Notes: generated by a model from the sequence alone, not told the origin. DNA of 64,000 nt from Hymenobacter actinosclerus (GCF_900111515.1 NZ_FOHS01000001.1:1418618-1482617), one strand, 5' to 3'; positions 8,648 to 17,378 are shown, numbered from the stretch's first letter. Translations and numbers: made by a program.

Positions 8648-9214
8648 ATGAACATTCTCGTTCTCGACAACTACGATTCCTTCACCTACAACCTCGTGCA
8701 GGTGCTGCGCGAGCTGGGCCACCGCGACAACGTGCGCGTGATTCGCAACGACCAGCTGACGTTGGATGAGGTGGAGGATTACGACGCGGTGCTGCTGTCG
8801 CCCGGACCGGGGCTGCCCGCCGGTGCCGGGCTGATGCCCGAAATAATCCGGCGTTACGCGCCTACCAAGCGGGTGCTGGGTGTGTGCCTGGGCCACCAGG
8901 GCCTGGCCGAAAGCTTCGGCGGCGAGCTGTACAACATGCCCCAGGTGCTGCACGGCCTCGCTACTGAGGCCCGTCTGACGGTTCCCGACCGCCTGTTCGA
9001 CGAGCTGCCGCAGACTTTTAAAGTGGGCCGCTACCACTCCTGGAGCGTGCGGCCCGAGTCGGTGCCGGCCGCGCTGGAAGTAACGGCCGTGGATGAGCAC
9101 GGCCAGGTACTGGCCTTTCGCCACCGCGAGTACGACGTGCGCGGCGTGCAGTTCCACCCCGAGTCCATCCTCACCGAACACGGCCCCCAGATGCTGGCCA
9201 ACTGGCTGAAGTGA
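8648..9214 (+). CDS. trpG: Anthranilate synthase component II (glutamine amidotransferase)
   Basis: A 188-residue class I glutamine amidotransferase that supplies ammonia to TrpE. Visible motifs are LVLDNYDSFTYNL at the N-terminus, SPGPGLP, the nucleophile loop GVCLGHQG with its Cys, YHSWSV, and the His-Glu pair in GVQFHPESILTEHG. The length is that of stand-alone TrpG, with no fusion to TrpD. It follows trpE and precedes trpD in the same operon, with long inverted repeats in both gaps. Confidence 0.97.
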   Translation: MNILVLDNYDSFTYNLVQVLRELGHRDNVRVIRNDQLTLDEVEDYDAVLLSPGPGLPAGAGLMPEIIRRYAPTKRVLGVCLGHQGLAESFGGELYNMPQVLHGLATEARLTVPDRLFDELPQTFKVGRYHSWSVRPESVPAALEVTAVDEHGQVLAFRHREYDVRGVQFHPESILTEHGPQMLANWLK

Positions 9215-9231
9215 TTTGTCGGGTAGAATAA

Positions 9232-9318
9232 CTGTCATCCTGAGCTTGCGAAGGACCTTGTCACATAGCCACGACTCATTCAGACGTGATAAGGTCCTTC
9301 GCAAGCTCAGGATGACAG
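9232..9318. repeat. 28-bp perfect inverted repeat, CATCCTGAGC family, between trpG and trpD
   Basis: The arms 9232-9259 and 9291-9318 match perfectly. The core CATCCTGAGCTTGCGAAGG is shared with 13301-13381 in the same operon, and a diverged version occurs at 51690-51815. After it, 9328-9363 carries AATCAGCG-like direct repeats of 8-10 nt running up to the trpD start. Confidence 0.9.
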
Positions 9319-9365
9319 GAGGAAAAAATCAGCGAAATCAATACAATCAGCGCGAATCAGTGATT

Positions 9366-10355
9366 ATGAGGCATATTCTTGCTCAACTTTTCGACCAGCA
9401 GCTGCTCACGCACGCCGAGGCCCACGAGGCCATGCTGCGCATCGGGCAGGGCGAAGCCAACGCCGCCGAAATGGCCGCTTTCATGAGCGTGTACCGGATG
9501 CGGCCGATTTCGGTGCCCGAGCTGGCCGGCTTCCGCGACGCGCTGCTGAGCCTCAGCCGCGACCCGGAGCTGGGCACGCGCGACACCATCGACATCGTGG
9601 GTACCGGCGGCGACGGCAAGGACACGCTCAACATCAGCACGCTGGCCTGTTTCGTGGTGGCGGGGGCGGGCTACCAGGTCACCAAGCACGGCAATATCGG
9701 CGTGTCGTCGGTGTGCGGCTCGTCGGATGTACTGCGCGAGCTGGGCGTGAACCTGGCGGCCGACAATGACCAGTTGAAGCGGCAGCTGGAGCGGGCCGGC
9801 ATTTGCGTGCTGCACGCGCCGGCCTTCCACCCGGCCATGCGCCACGCCGGGCCGGTGCGCCGCGAGCTGGGCGTGCGCACGTTCTTTAATATTCTGGGGC
9901 CGCTCGTGAACCCGGTGCGACCGAAGTTCCAAGTGGCCGGCACGTTCAGCCTGGAGCTGCTGCGCCTCTACCACTACCTGCTCCAGCAAACCGATGCCCG
10001 CTACACCGTGGTGCACGCCCTCGACGGCTACGACGAACTCTCGCTGACCGGAGCAGCCAAGCTGGCCACGCCCGCCGGCGAGCGGCTGGCCACCGCCGCC
10101 GACCTGGGCCTGCCCGCCACCCGCCCCGCCGAGCTGGCCGGCGGCCGCACCGCCGCCGAGTCGGCCCGCCTGTTTATTGACGTGCTCGAAGGCCGCGCCA
10201 CCCGCCCCCAGCGCGACGTGGTAACGGCCAATGCCGCCCTGGCCATTAGCTGCCGCGAGCCCGAATTCAGCTTCGCCGAAGCCCTGGCCGCCGCCCGCGA
10301 ATCCCTGGATTCGGGCCGGGCGCGTCAGGCTTTGAAGCTGTTAGTTTCGGCTTAG
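9366..10355 (+). CDS. trpD: Anthranilate phosphoribosyltransferase
   Basis: A 329-residue enzyme that joins anthranilate and PRPP. I chose ATG 9366 (MRHILAQLFDQQLLTHAEA); a longer frame starting at 9216 would translate the repeat and was rejected. Motifs: the PRPP loop DIVGTGGDGKDTLNIST, TKHGNIGVSSVCGSSDVL, and FFNILGPLVNPVRP. The stop TAG at 10353 is the first part of a heptad array, so the repeat starts in the stop codon. Confidence 0.96.
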   Translation: MRHILAQLFDQQLLTHAEAHEAMLRIGQGEANAAEMAAFMSVYRMRPISVPELAGFRDALLSLSRDPELGTRDTIDIVGTGGDGKDTLNISTLACFVVAGAGYQVTKHGNIGVSSVCGSSDVLRELGVNLAADNDQLKRQLERAGICVLHAPAFHPAMRHAGPVRRELGVRTFFNILGPLVNPVRPKFQVAGTFSLELLRLYHYLLQQTDARYTVVHALDGYDELSLTGAAKLATPAGERLATAADLGLPATRPAELAGGRTAAESARLFIDVLEGRATRPQRDVVTANAALAISCREPEFSFAEALAAARESLDSGRARQALKLLVSA

Positions 10356-10481
10356 CTGCAAGCTGCAAGCCTCAAGCGGCAAGTTTGAAAAGCCCGCATG
10401 GACTTACCTCCACATTCTTTCAATTCTCACTACCCCTCAATCAGCCAAGACTTGCAGCTTGTAGCTTGCGGCTTGCAGCTT
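10353..10481. repeat. AGCTGCA/AGCGGCA heptad inverted repeat between trpD and trpC
   Basis: The left arm 10353-10383 reads as 7-nt units (AGCTGCA, AGCTGCA, AGCCTCA, AGCGGCA) beginning within the trpD stop codon. The right arm 10451-10481 is the imperfect complement (CTTGCAG, CTTGTAG, CTTGCGG, CTTGCAG), ending 6 nt before the trpC ATG. The same family occurs at 42724-42838 and 45441-45542. Confidence 0.88.
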
Positions 10482-10487
10482 CCCAAC

Positions 10488-11273
10488 ATGACCATCCTCG
10501 ATAAAATAATTGCCCATAAGCGCCGCGAAGTGGCCGAGCGCCAGAGTCTGGTGCCGCTCAAGAAGCTGGAGCAGAGCCTGTACATGGAGGCCAGGCCGCT
10601 GAGTTTGCGCCACTACCTGCTGCGCGACGACTTGAGCGGCATCATTGCCGAGTTCAAGCGCAAGTCGCCCAGCAAAGGCGTGATTAACGCCTACGCGCCG
10701 GTCGAGCGCACCACGCTGGGCTACATGCAGGCGGGGGCCTCGGCCCTGTCGGTGCTCACGGATACCGAGTTTTTCGGCGGGAAAAACGAGGACCTGACCA
10801 CGGCCCGGCGCTACAATTTCTGCCCCATTCTGCGCAAGGATTTCGTGGTGGAGGAGTACCAGATAATCGAGGCCAAAAGCATCGGGGCCGATGCCGTGCT
10901 GCTGATTGCGGCCGTGCTGAGCGGTGAGCAGGTGCTGCGCCTGGGCCGGCTGGCCAAAAGCCTGGGAATGGAAGTGCTGCTCGAAATCCACAACGAAGCC
11001 GAGCTGACCGACACGCTGCATCCCGACGCCGTGAGCCTGGTGGGCGTGAACAACCGTAACCTGCACGATTTCGCCGTGAGCCTCGACACCTCGGGCGAGT
11101 TGGCCCGCCAGATTCCCGACGAGTACGTGAAGGTGACGGAAAGCGGCCTGAACTCGGCCGCTGACATTAAAAACCTGCGCGAGGTGGGCTATCGGGGCTT
11201 TCTGATGGGGGAGGCCTTTATGCGCCACGCCCGGCCCGAGCAGGCCTGCGCCGCGCTAGTGCAGCAGCTGTAG
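10488..11273 (+). CDS. trpC: Indole-3-glycerol phosphate synthase
   Basis: A 261-residue TIM-barrel enzyme that closes the indole ring of CdRP. The start ATG 10488 (MTILDKIIAHKRREVAER) matches the family N-terminus; an upstream in-frame ATG lies inside the repeat. Motifs: IAEFKRKSPSKG, ILRKDFVVEEYQI, LVGVNNRNLHDF and VTESGLNS, which hold the catalytic Lys, Glu and Asn residues. The gap to trpF is short. Confidence 0.96.
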   Translation: MTILDKIIAHKRREVAERQSLVPLKKLEQSLYMEARPLSLRHYLLRDDLSGIIAEFKRKSPSKGVINAYAPVERTTLGYMQAGASALSVLTDTEFFGGKNEDLTTARRYNFCPILRKDFVVEEYQIIEAKSIGADAVLLIAAVLSGEQVLRLGRLAKSLGMEVLLEIHNEAELTDTLHPDAVSLVGVNNRNLHDFAVSLDTSGELARQIPDEYVKVTESGLNSAADIKNLREVGYRGFLMGEAFMRHARPEQACAALVQQL

Positions 11274-11337
11274 GGGTATGGCCGGAACTATGAACATCGC
11301 GCCCGCTTCGCCGTTTGGCTTTGCAAACTCCCTGCGT

Positions 11338-11979
11338 ATGCCAAATGCCACCCATCTTCGCCTGAAAGTCTGCGGCCTGCGGCAGGCCGAAAATATCCTG
11401 GAAGTAGCGGGCCTGGAGCCCGACTTTCTGGGGTTTATCTTCACGCCGAAATCGAAACGGTTCGTGGGCGAGGAGCTGAGCGGCGAGCTGCTGCGGAGCC
11501 TGCCCGCGGGCGTGCGCAAAGTGGGCGTGTTCGTTGATCAGAGCGTGGCCGAAATTATGCAGCAGGTGCGGCGCTACGGCCTCGATCTGGTGCAGCTGCA
11601 CGGTGCCGAGCCACCCGCCCAGTGCGCCGCGCTCCGCGCCAACGACGTGGGCGTCATCAAGGCCTTTGCGGTGGCCGACGCGGTAGATTTCGCGGCCCTG
11701 GAGCCCTACGTGCCGTTCTGCGACTACTTCCTGTTCGATGCGGCCGGACCCCAGCCGGGCGGCAACGGCACCCGCTTTAGCTGGGAGCTGCTGCGCCGCT
11801 ACAACCTGCCGGTGCCTTACCTGCTGGCCGGCGGCATCGGCCCGGGCATGGCCGCCGAGCTGGCCCGGCTGGACCTGCCGGGCCTCTACGGGCTCGATGT
11901 AAACAGCGGCTTCGAAATCGCGCCCGCCCTGAAAGATGCGGACCGGCTGCGCGAGTTTTTCACCGAATTGCAGGGCTGA
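11338..11979 (+). CDS. trpF: Phosphoribosylanthranilate isomerase
   Basis: A 213-residue TIM-barrel if started at ATG 11338 ([16 protein letters not shown]), which puts the conserved KVCGLR close to the N-terminus as in the family. In-frame ATGs at 11278 and 11290 would add up to 20 poorly conserved residues, so the start is uncertain. Motifs: KVCGLR with the catalytic Cys, [32 protein letters not shown] and LDVNSGFE. It isomerises PRA to CdRP just before the TrpC step. Confidence 0.94.
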   Translation: MPNATHLRLKVCGLRQAENILEVAGLEPDFLGFIFTPKSKRFVGEELSGELLRSLPAGVRKVGVFVDQSVAEIMQQVRRYGLDLVQLHGAEPPAQCAALRANDVGVIKAFAVADAVDFAALEPYVPFCDYFLFDAAGPQPGGNGTRFSWELLRRYNLPVPYLLAGGIGPGMAAELARLDLPGLYGLDVNSGFEIAPALKDADRLREFFTELQG

Positions 11980-12060
11980 TTTCTACCGGTTCCGGTCCGT
12001 TTGCCGCCCCCAGTTGTTTCCTGTTTACGCTCCATCAGAACATCGTTTCCTCAACGAAAA

Positions 12061-12095
12061 GCTATCAGCCACCAGCTAAAAGCTACCAGCTCCTA
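12061..12095 (+). repeat. Five tandem GCTnnnA heptads just before trpB
   Basis: Units GCTATCA, GCCACCA, GCTAAAA, GCTACCA and GCTCCTA lie in exact 7-nt register and end 3 nt before the trpB ATG. No complementary left arm is apparent in the rest of the 119-bp trpF-trpB gap, so this is a single-armed example of the heptad elements. Confidence 0.75.
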
Positions 12096-12098
12096 AAA

Positions 12099-13292
<1,194 letters not shown>

Positions 13293-13300
13293 ACGCCTGT

Positions 13301-13381
13301 CATCCTGAGCTTGCGAAGGACCTATACAGAAGCCAACATCAGATAACAGCCTCTGTATAGGTCCTTCGCAAGCTCAGGATG
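13301..13381. repeat. 30-bp perfect inverted repeat, CATCCTGAGC family, between trpB and trpA
   Basis: The arms 13301-13330 and 13352-13381 are perfect complements around a 21-nt loop. The outer 22 nt match the element at 9232-9318, while the inner stem (ATACAGA) and loop differ. Its right arm ends 16 nt before the trpA ATG. Confidence 0.9.
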
Positions 13382-13397
13382 CCATTCAGCTCAACCC

Positions 13398-14174
13398 ATG
13401 AACCGAATCCAGAACGCCTTCCAGCAGGATAAAAAACTGCTCAACATCTACTTCACGGCCGGCTACCCGCAGCTTGAAAGCACGGTGCCCATTCTCAAGG
13501 CCCTCGCCGAAGCCGGCGCCGACCTCATCGAAATCGGGATGCCGTTTTCCGACCCGCTGGCCGACGGCCCGGTGATTCAGGCCAGCAGCACCGTGGCCCT
13601 GCATAACGGCATGAACATGCGGGTACTGTTCGGGCAGCTGCAAGGCGTGCGCGAGCAGGTGCCGGACACGCCCATTCTGCTCATGGGCTACCTGAACCCG
13701 GTGATGCAGTTCGGGGTGGAAAACTTCTGCCGTGAAGCTGCCGGCGCCGGCGTCGATGGGGTAATCCTGCCCGACCTGCCGCTGGACGATTACGTGGCCG
13801 AGTACCAGGACATCTTCCGGAGCCACAACCTGCGGCCGGTGTTCCTCATCACGCCCCAAACCGCCCCCGAACGCATTCGCCGCATCGACGAGCTGACCGA
13901 TTCGTTTCTTTACCTCGTGTCGGGCCCCGGCACCACGGGCGGGGCCAACACTCAGGCCAAGGGCGTGCAGGAAGCCTATTTCGAGCGGATTGAGGCCATG
14001 AACCTGCGCAACCCGCGCCTCGTGGGCTTCGGCATTTCGGATAAACAGTCGTTCGAGCAGGCTTGCCAGCACGCCGAGGGTGCCATCATCGGCTCGGCCC
14101 TGATTCGGGCCCTGGAAGGCGCCGAGGATGCCCCGGCCGCCGCCGCCGCTTTTGTTTCTTCTATCGTTCAGTAA
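13398..14174 (+). CDS. trpA: Tryptophan synthase alpha chain
   Basis: A 258-residue TIM-barrel that cleaves indole-3-glycerol phosphate to indole. Motifs: ADLIEIGMPFSDPLADGPVIQ region with the catalytic Glu and Asp, LLMGYLNPVMQFG, GVILPDLPLDDY, LVSGPGTTG and GFGISDKQSFEQA. It ends the trp biosynthesis gene set. The next gene, a DAHP synthase, follows after a 39-bp perfect inverted repeat. Confidence 0.97.
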   Translation: MNRIQNAFQQDKKLLNIYFTAGYPQLESTVPILKALAEAGADLIEIGMPFSDPLADGPVIQASSTVALHNGMNMRVLFGQLQGVREQVPDTPILLMGYLNPVMQFGVENFCREAAGAGVDGVILPDLPLDDYVAEYQDIFRSHNLRPVFLITPQTAPERIRRIDELTDSFLYLVSGPGTTGGANTQAKGVQEAYFERIEAMNLRNPRLVGFGISDKQSFEQACQHAEGAIIGSALIRALEGAEDAPAAAAAFVSSIVQ

Positions 14175-14177
14175 CAT

Positions 14178-14266
14178 TTCCCGCAGAGGCGCGCAGAGGG
14201 TTTCGCAGAGGTTCGCAGAACAGCTCAGCGAACCTCTGCGAAACCCTCTGCGCGCCTCTGCGGGAA
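14178..14266. repeat. 39-bp perfect inverted repeat (CGCAGAG units) between trpA and aroF
   Basis: The arms 14178-14216 and 14228-14266 are perfect complements with an 11-nt loop. The arm contains the unit CGCAGAGG four times at spacings of about 9-12 nt. It starts 4 nt after the trpA stop and ends 13 nt before the aroF start. No T-run follows. Confidence 0.92.
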
Positions 14267-14279
14267 CCCACATAAAAAC

Positions 14280-15293
14280 ATGATAATCCAACTCGACCCC
14301 CAGATTTCCGCGCAGAACCAGCAGGAGATTGAAGCCCGCATTCAGGCCCTGAAATACAAGTCCACCGAGGTGAAAACCCAGCGGGCCCATTACCTGGTAG
14401 CCATTGGCAAGGCCGAAATCGACCTGCGCAGCCTTGGCCAGCTGCCCGGCGTGCAGGACATCCACCGCGTGTCGGACGACTACAAGCTGGTGAGCCGCAA
14501 GTGGCGCGTGCGCCCCACCGTGCTCGACCTCGGCGACGGGGTGCGCATCGGGGAGGGCACACTCACGCTGGCCGCCGGCCCGTGCAGCATCGAGAGCGAG
14601 GCCCAGATGGAAAGCGTGTTGCAGCATCTCGTCGATAACGACGTGCGCATTATGCGCGGGGGCGTGTTCAAGCCGCGCTCCTCGCCCTACTCGTTCCGGG
14701 GCCTGGGCATGGAGGGGCTGCGGCTGTTTCACCAGCTGGCGCGGGCGCGGGGCATCAAAATCGTGACCGAAGTGATGCAGGTGTCGCAGGTAGAGGAGAT
14801 GCACGACTACGTGGATGTGTTTCAGGTGGGCGCCCGCAACACCCAGAACTTCAACCTGCTCGATGCGCTGGGCGGCGTCGATAAGCCGGTGATGATCAAG
14901 CGCGGCATTTCGGGCACGCTGGAGGAACTGCTGTCGTCGGCCGAGTACGTGTTTTCGGGCGGCAACGAGAAGCTGATTCTCTGCGAGCGAGGCATCCGGA
15001 CCTTCGAAACGGCCTCGCGTAATACGCTGGATTTGAATGCGGTGCCCATTCTCAAGGAGAAAACCCACCTGCCTGTCATCGTCGACCCCTCGCACGGCAT
15101 CGGCCTGCGCGAGCACGTGGCCGCCATGGCCCTGGCCGGCGTAATGGCCGGCGCCGACGGCATCATCTACGAAACTCACGAGACGCCCGAAAAAGCCGCT
15201 TCCGACGGCGCCCAGACGCTCAACTTTGATGAGTCGGCCCGCCTGATTCGCAACCTTCGCCGGGTGTACGCCCTGCGGCAGGAGCTGGAGTAG
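14280..15293 (+). CDS. aroF: 3-deoxy-7-phosphoheptulonate (DAHP) synthase, type I-beta, with N-terminal ferredoxin-like domain
   Basis: A 337-residue enzyme for the first step of the shikimate pathway. Residues 1 to about 75 form a ferredoxin-like regulatory domain, as in Thermotoga-type enzymes, which often mediates feedback by Phe or Tyr. The catalytic barrel follows: LAAGPCSIES, RGGVFKPRSSPYSF, QVGARNTQNF, LCERGIRTFE, VDPSHGIG and YETHETPEKAASDG. Its position directly behind trpA suggests co-expression with the trp genes, so pathway entry would rise with tryptophan demand. An imperfect inverted repeat near 15299-15380 may end the transcript. Confidence 0.93.
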   Translation: MIIQLDPQISAQNQQEIEARIQALKYKSTEVKTQRAHYLVAIGKAEIDLRSLGQLPGVQDIHRVSDDYKLVSRKWRVRPTVLDLGDGVRIGEGTLTLAAGPCSIESEAQMESVLQHLVDNDVRIMRGGVFKPRSSPYSFRGLGMEGLRLFHQLARARGIKIVTEVMQVSQVEEMHDYVDVFQVGARNTQNFNLLDALGGVDKPVMIKRGISGTLEELLSSAEYVFSGGNEKLILCERGIRTFETASRNTLDLNAVPILKEKTHLPVIVDPSHGIGLREHVAAMALAGVMAGADGIIYETHETPEKAASDGAQTLNFDESARLIRNLRRVYALRQELE

Positions 15294-15414
15294 CTGGCCG
15301 TTTTTCGTTGACAGGCAATACGGCTGCGTTCTTTTGCCATTCTTTGGTTTGTCGCTGAGAACGGCCGAAAAACGAACAATAAAAAAAAAGAATAGCATCA
15401 GAAAAATATAGTTC

Positions 15415-15422
15415 TATATTTG
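15415..15422 (+). promoter_or_regulatory. -7 promoter element TATATTTG before hydroxylase paralogue leader
   Basis: TATATTTG is a full match to TAnnTTTG and lies 7 nt before the leader ATG at 15430. I see no TTG at the usual distance upstream; that region is an A-tract. The position matches the promoters at 6912 and 16445. Confidence 0.65.
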
Positions 15423-15429
15423 TCCTACC

Positions 15430-15519
15430 ATGTTCAACCTGACCACCACGCGCTTTATGTCGATTATCGTCTGCAATATGCAGTATGGTAGTGGGCGGCG
15501 TGGCCGGTGCAATAGGTAG
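15430..15519 (+). CDS. Putative leader peptide upstream of hydroxylase paralogue
   Basis: A 29-codon ORF (starting MFNLTTTRFM, containing CNMQYGSG) that ends with TAG at 15517. It starts MFN like the trp leader and has a GSG stretch in the position corresponding to NSG in trpL and GSG in the leader at 16459. It contains two Phe and one Tyr but no codon run, so the sensed amino acid is not clear. The terminator follows 35 nt later. It is supported by shared architecture rather than by codon bias. Confidence 0.6.
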   Translation: MFNLTTTRFMSIIVCNMQYGSGRRGRCNR

Positions 15520-15553
15520 GGAAACTGAACATCCTCCTCCTCTGAACCTCAGC

Positions 15554-15589
15554 AAGGCCCGCTTCCGACAGGAAACGGGCCTTTTTTTT
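15554..15589 (+). terminator. Attenuator-like terminator before hydroxylase paralogue
   Basis: The stem GGCCCG (15556-15561) with CGGGCC (15576-15581) is extended inward by TTCC/GGAA and outward by AA/TT. Eight T residues follow (15582-15589). The leader segment GGTAGTGGGC (15487-15496) can pair with GCCCGCTTCC of the 5' arm with one mismatch and one G-U, which would prevent the terminator fold. The gene starts 12 nt after the T-run. Confidence 0.78.
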
Positions 15590-15601
15590 ATGCCTTTTGC
15601 C

Positions 15602-16339
15602 ATGCTTCAGCAACACTACGACCAGTACTCGGCCCAGGACCATTTGGTATGGAAAGTATTGTTTGACCGCCAGACGGCCCTGCTGCACAAGCGGGCCTGC
15701 GGGGCTTTCTGGCAGGGCCTGCGCGCCTCCGGGCTGCACCGCCACGCCCTGCCCGATTTCAACGAGGTAAGCCAGCGGCTTCAGCAGGCCACCGGCTGGC
15801 AGCTGGAGCCCGTCGCCGGCGCGCTCAACGACGCCGATTTCTACGGCCTGCTGGCCCGGCGCCGGTTCCCGGCCACGGTCTGGATCCGGAGCATGGCGCA
15901 GTTCGATTTCATCGAGGAGCCCGACCTGTTCCACGGCGTATTCGGCCACGTGCCGCTGCTGATGGATTCGGCCTTCGCCGATTTCCTGCAATTCCTCGGT
16001 CATGTGGCCACGCGGCACCTGCACGATGCGGCGGCACTACAGCGGCTGGAGCGGCTCTATGGTTTCGCGGTGCAGTTCGGGCTGGTGCATGAGGAGGGTA
16101 AAACCTGCCTGTTCGGGGCCGGGCTGCTCTCGTCGTCGGGCGAAATCCACCACTACTTGTCGGAGGTGGCCCCGCGGCAGCCCTTCGAGCTGGCCGCCGT
16201 GCTCGATACGCCCTACAGCGAAGCACATTTGCAGGACTGCTACTTCGAGCTCAGTAGCTGGGAGCAGCTCACTGAAAGCGTAGCCGACCTGGCCGCCGTA
16301 CTGGCCGCCACGCCCCGGCCGGTGCTGGTGGCGGATTAA
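15602..16339 (+). CDS. Aromatic amino acid hydroxylase paralogue with altered iron-ligand site
   Basis: About 245 residues from ATG 15602 (MLQQHYDQYSAQDHLVW); ATG 15590 is possible but touches the terminator. It aligns along its whole length with the hydroxylase at 16635. The two iron His residues are present (EEPDLFHGVFGHVPLL), as is the GAGLLSS motif. However, the segment that reads RLYWFTAEFGL in the neighbour is RLYGFAVQFGL here. The carboxylate iron ligand Glu is therefore Gln (codon CAG at 16072-16074), and the adjacent conserved Trp is Gly. Family knowledge says the 2-His-1-Glu triad is needed for normal iron binding, so this protein may be inactive, changed in chemistry, or regulatory. 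It has no frameshift or stop, which suggests it is maintained. Confidence 0.88.
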   Translation: MLQQHYDQYSAQDHLVWKVLFDRQTALLHKRACGAFWQGLRASGLHRHALPDFNEVSQRLQQATGWQLEPVAGALNDADFYGLLARRRFPATVWIRSMAQFDFIEEPDLFHGVFGHVPLLMDSAFADFLQFLGHVATRHLHDAAALQRLERLYGFAVQFGLVHEEGKTCLFGAGLLSSSGEIHHYLSEVAPRQPFELAAVLDTPYSEAHLQDCYFELSSWEQLTESVADLAAVLAATPRPVLVAD

Positions 16340-16422
16340 GAACGAGCTGTACCGCGCTAACTCCATTTCGCGGTAAGGCTTTTGCGGTACCGTATAAAAT
16401 GCCGGCATCCCGGCCAGCCGAC

Positions 16423-16452
16423 TTGTTTTCCAACTCTGCCGGGCTACATTTG
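16423..16452 (+). promoter_or_regulatory. Promoter of phenylalanine hydroxylase unit (TTG-N19-TACATTTG)
   Basis: TTG at 16423-16425, then exactly 19 nt, then TACATTTG at 16445-16452: a full Bacteroidota -33/-7 match. The leader ATG begins 6 nt later, so the transcript should start at or within a few bases of the ATG. Confidence 0.8.
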
Positions 16453-16458
16453 CTCCCG

Positions 16459-16548
16459 ATGACCCGCTTCACCTCCCGCTATTATGCTTATGCCTATTAC
16501 GCCCCGCAAGGGAGCGGAGCGGCGGCGGCGTGCCGGAACCAGGAGTAG
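16459..16548 (+). CDS. Tyrosine-rich leader peptide (YYAYAYY)
   Basis: A 29-residue ORF, ATG 16459 to TAG 16546-16548. The sequence begins MTRFTSRYYAYAYYAPQGSG, with five Tyr codons among seven (16480-16500) and one Phe. It is followed by a terminator at 16573 and then by a gene whose expected product is tyrosine. The layout is that of attenuation by charged tRNA-Tyr. All features are read from sequence; I know of no named family for this leader. Confidence 0.85.
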   Translation: MTRFTSRYYAYAYYAPQGSGAAAACRNQE

Positions 16549-16572
16549 CAAATCCTCTTCCAACGTCTTGTC

Positions 16573-16615
16573 AGGCCTGCTTCCGCTTCGTGCGGGGGCA
16601 GGCCTTTTCTTTTTC
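16573..16615 (+). terminator. Attenuator terminator before phenylalanine hydroxylase
   Basis: AGGCCTGC (16573-16580) pairs with GCAGGCCT (16598-16605). The stem continues through two possible U-G pairs and CCGC/GCGG, so it is about 14 bp long, and TTTTCTTTTT follows. The leader segment CGGAACCAGG (16534-16543) pairs with CCTGCTTCCG (16576-16585) at 9 of 10 positions and would break the terminator stem. Confidence 0.84.
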
Positions 16616-16634
16616 CCTCTTTTCTCTTCTACTG

Positions 16635-17378
16635 ATGAACACGGTTCTCGAAACTGCCGCCCCCCAGCCCCTGCTCCGCCAGGAATATGCCCGTTACACC
16701 GCCGCCGACCAGCACGTGTGGCAGCTGCTCTTCGATAGACAGATGGAACTGCTGCCCGGCCGCGCCGCCGATGCGTTTCTGGAAGGCGTGCGCCAGGTCG
16801 GCTTTACCCGCGACGCCATTCCCGACTTTGGCGAAGTAAACCCGCGCCTGCGCGAACTAACGGGCTGGGAACTGGTGGTAGTGCCCGGCATTGTAGACGA
16901 CGCGGTATTTTTCGGGCTGCTGGCCGAGCGCAAATTTCCGGCCACCACCTGGCTGCGCACGCTGGCCCAGCTCGATTACCTGGAGGAGCCCGATATGTTC
17001 CACGACGTATTCGGCCACGTGCCGCTATTGACGGACCCGGGTTTCGCGGCGTTCCTGCAGGAGTTGGGCGCGGCAGCCGTGCAGCACCGCCAGCAGCCCG
17101 GCGCGCTCGAACTATTCACGCGCCTGTACTGGTTCACCGCCGAATTCGGCCTGATTCAGCAGCCCGAGGGCCTGCGCATTTACGGGGCGGGCCTGCTCTC
17201 GTCGCACGGCGAGGTCAAGTTCAGCCTCGGCGAGCAACCCACGCGCCTGCCCTTCAGCCTGCGGGGCGTACTGGATACGCCCTTTGAGAAGGACAAATTC
17301 CAGGACCTCTACTTCGTTCTCGACCACATGGCGCAGTTGCCGGAAAGCCTGGCCGCTTTGGATGAGATGGTGAAATAG
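16635..17378 (+). CDS. phhA: Phenylalanine 4-hydroxylase
   Basis: A 247-residue monomeric bacterial-type enzyme that uses tetrahydrobiopterin, O2 and non-heme iron to turn Phe into Tyr. The start ATG 16635 (MNTVLETAAPQPLLRQEYA) lies downstream of the attenuator. The complete facial triad is present: both His in EEPDMFHDVFGHVPLL and Glu in RLYWFTAEFGL. GAGLLSSHGE and LDTPFEKDKFQDLYFVL are also conserved. Tryptophan hydroxylase cannot be fully excluded from sequence, but the Tyr-rich leader argues for tyrosine supply. The stop TAG lies inside an 8-nt repeat array. Confidence 0.93.
   Translation: MNTVLETAAPQPLLRQEYARYTAADQHVWQLLFDRQMELLPGRAADAFLEGVRQVGFTRDAIPDFGEVNPRLRELTGWELVVVPGIVDDAVFFGLLAERKFPATTWLRTLAQLDYLEEPDMFHDVFGHVPLLTDPGFAAFLQELGAAAVQHRQQPGALELFTRLYWFTAEFGLIQQPEGLRIYGAGLLSSHGEVKFSLGEQPTRLPFSLRGVLDTPFEKDKFQDLYFVLDHMAQLPESLAALDEMVK

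Noticed and set aside
15420..15479. A second, Tyr-rich reading frame (LYVDYRLQYAVW) overlapping the leader of the hydroxylase paralogue
   Set aside because: Its only start is a TTG inside the -7 promoter element, which would not be transcribed. The ATG frame at 15430 is better placed.
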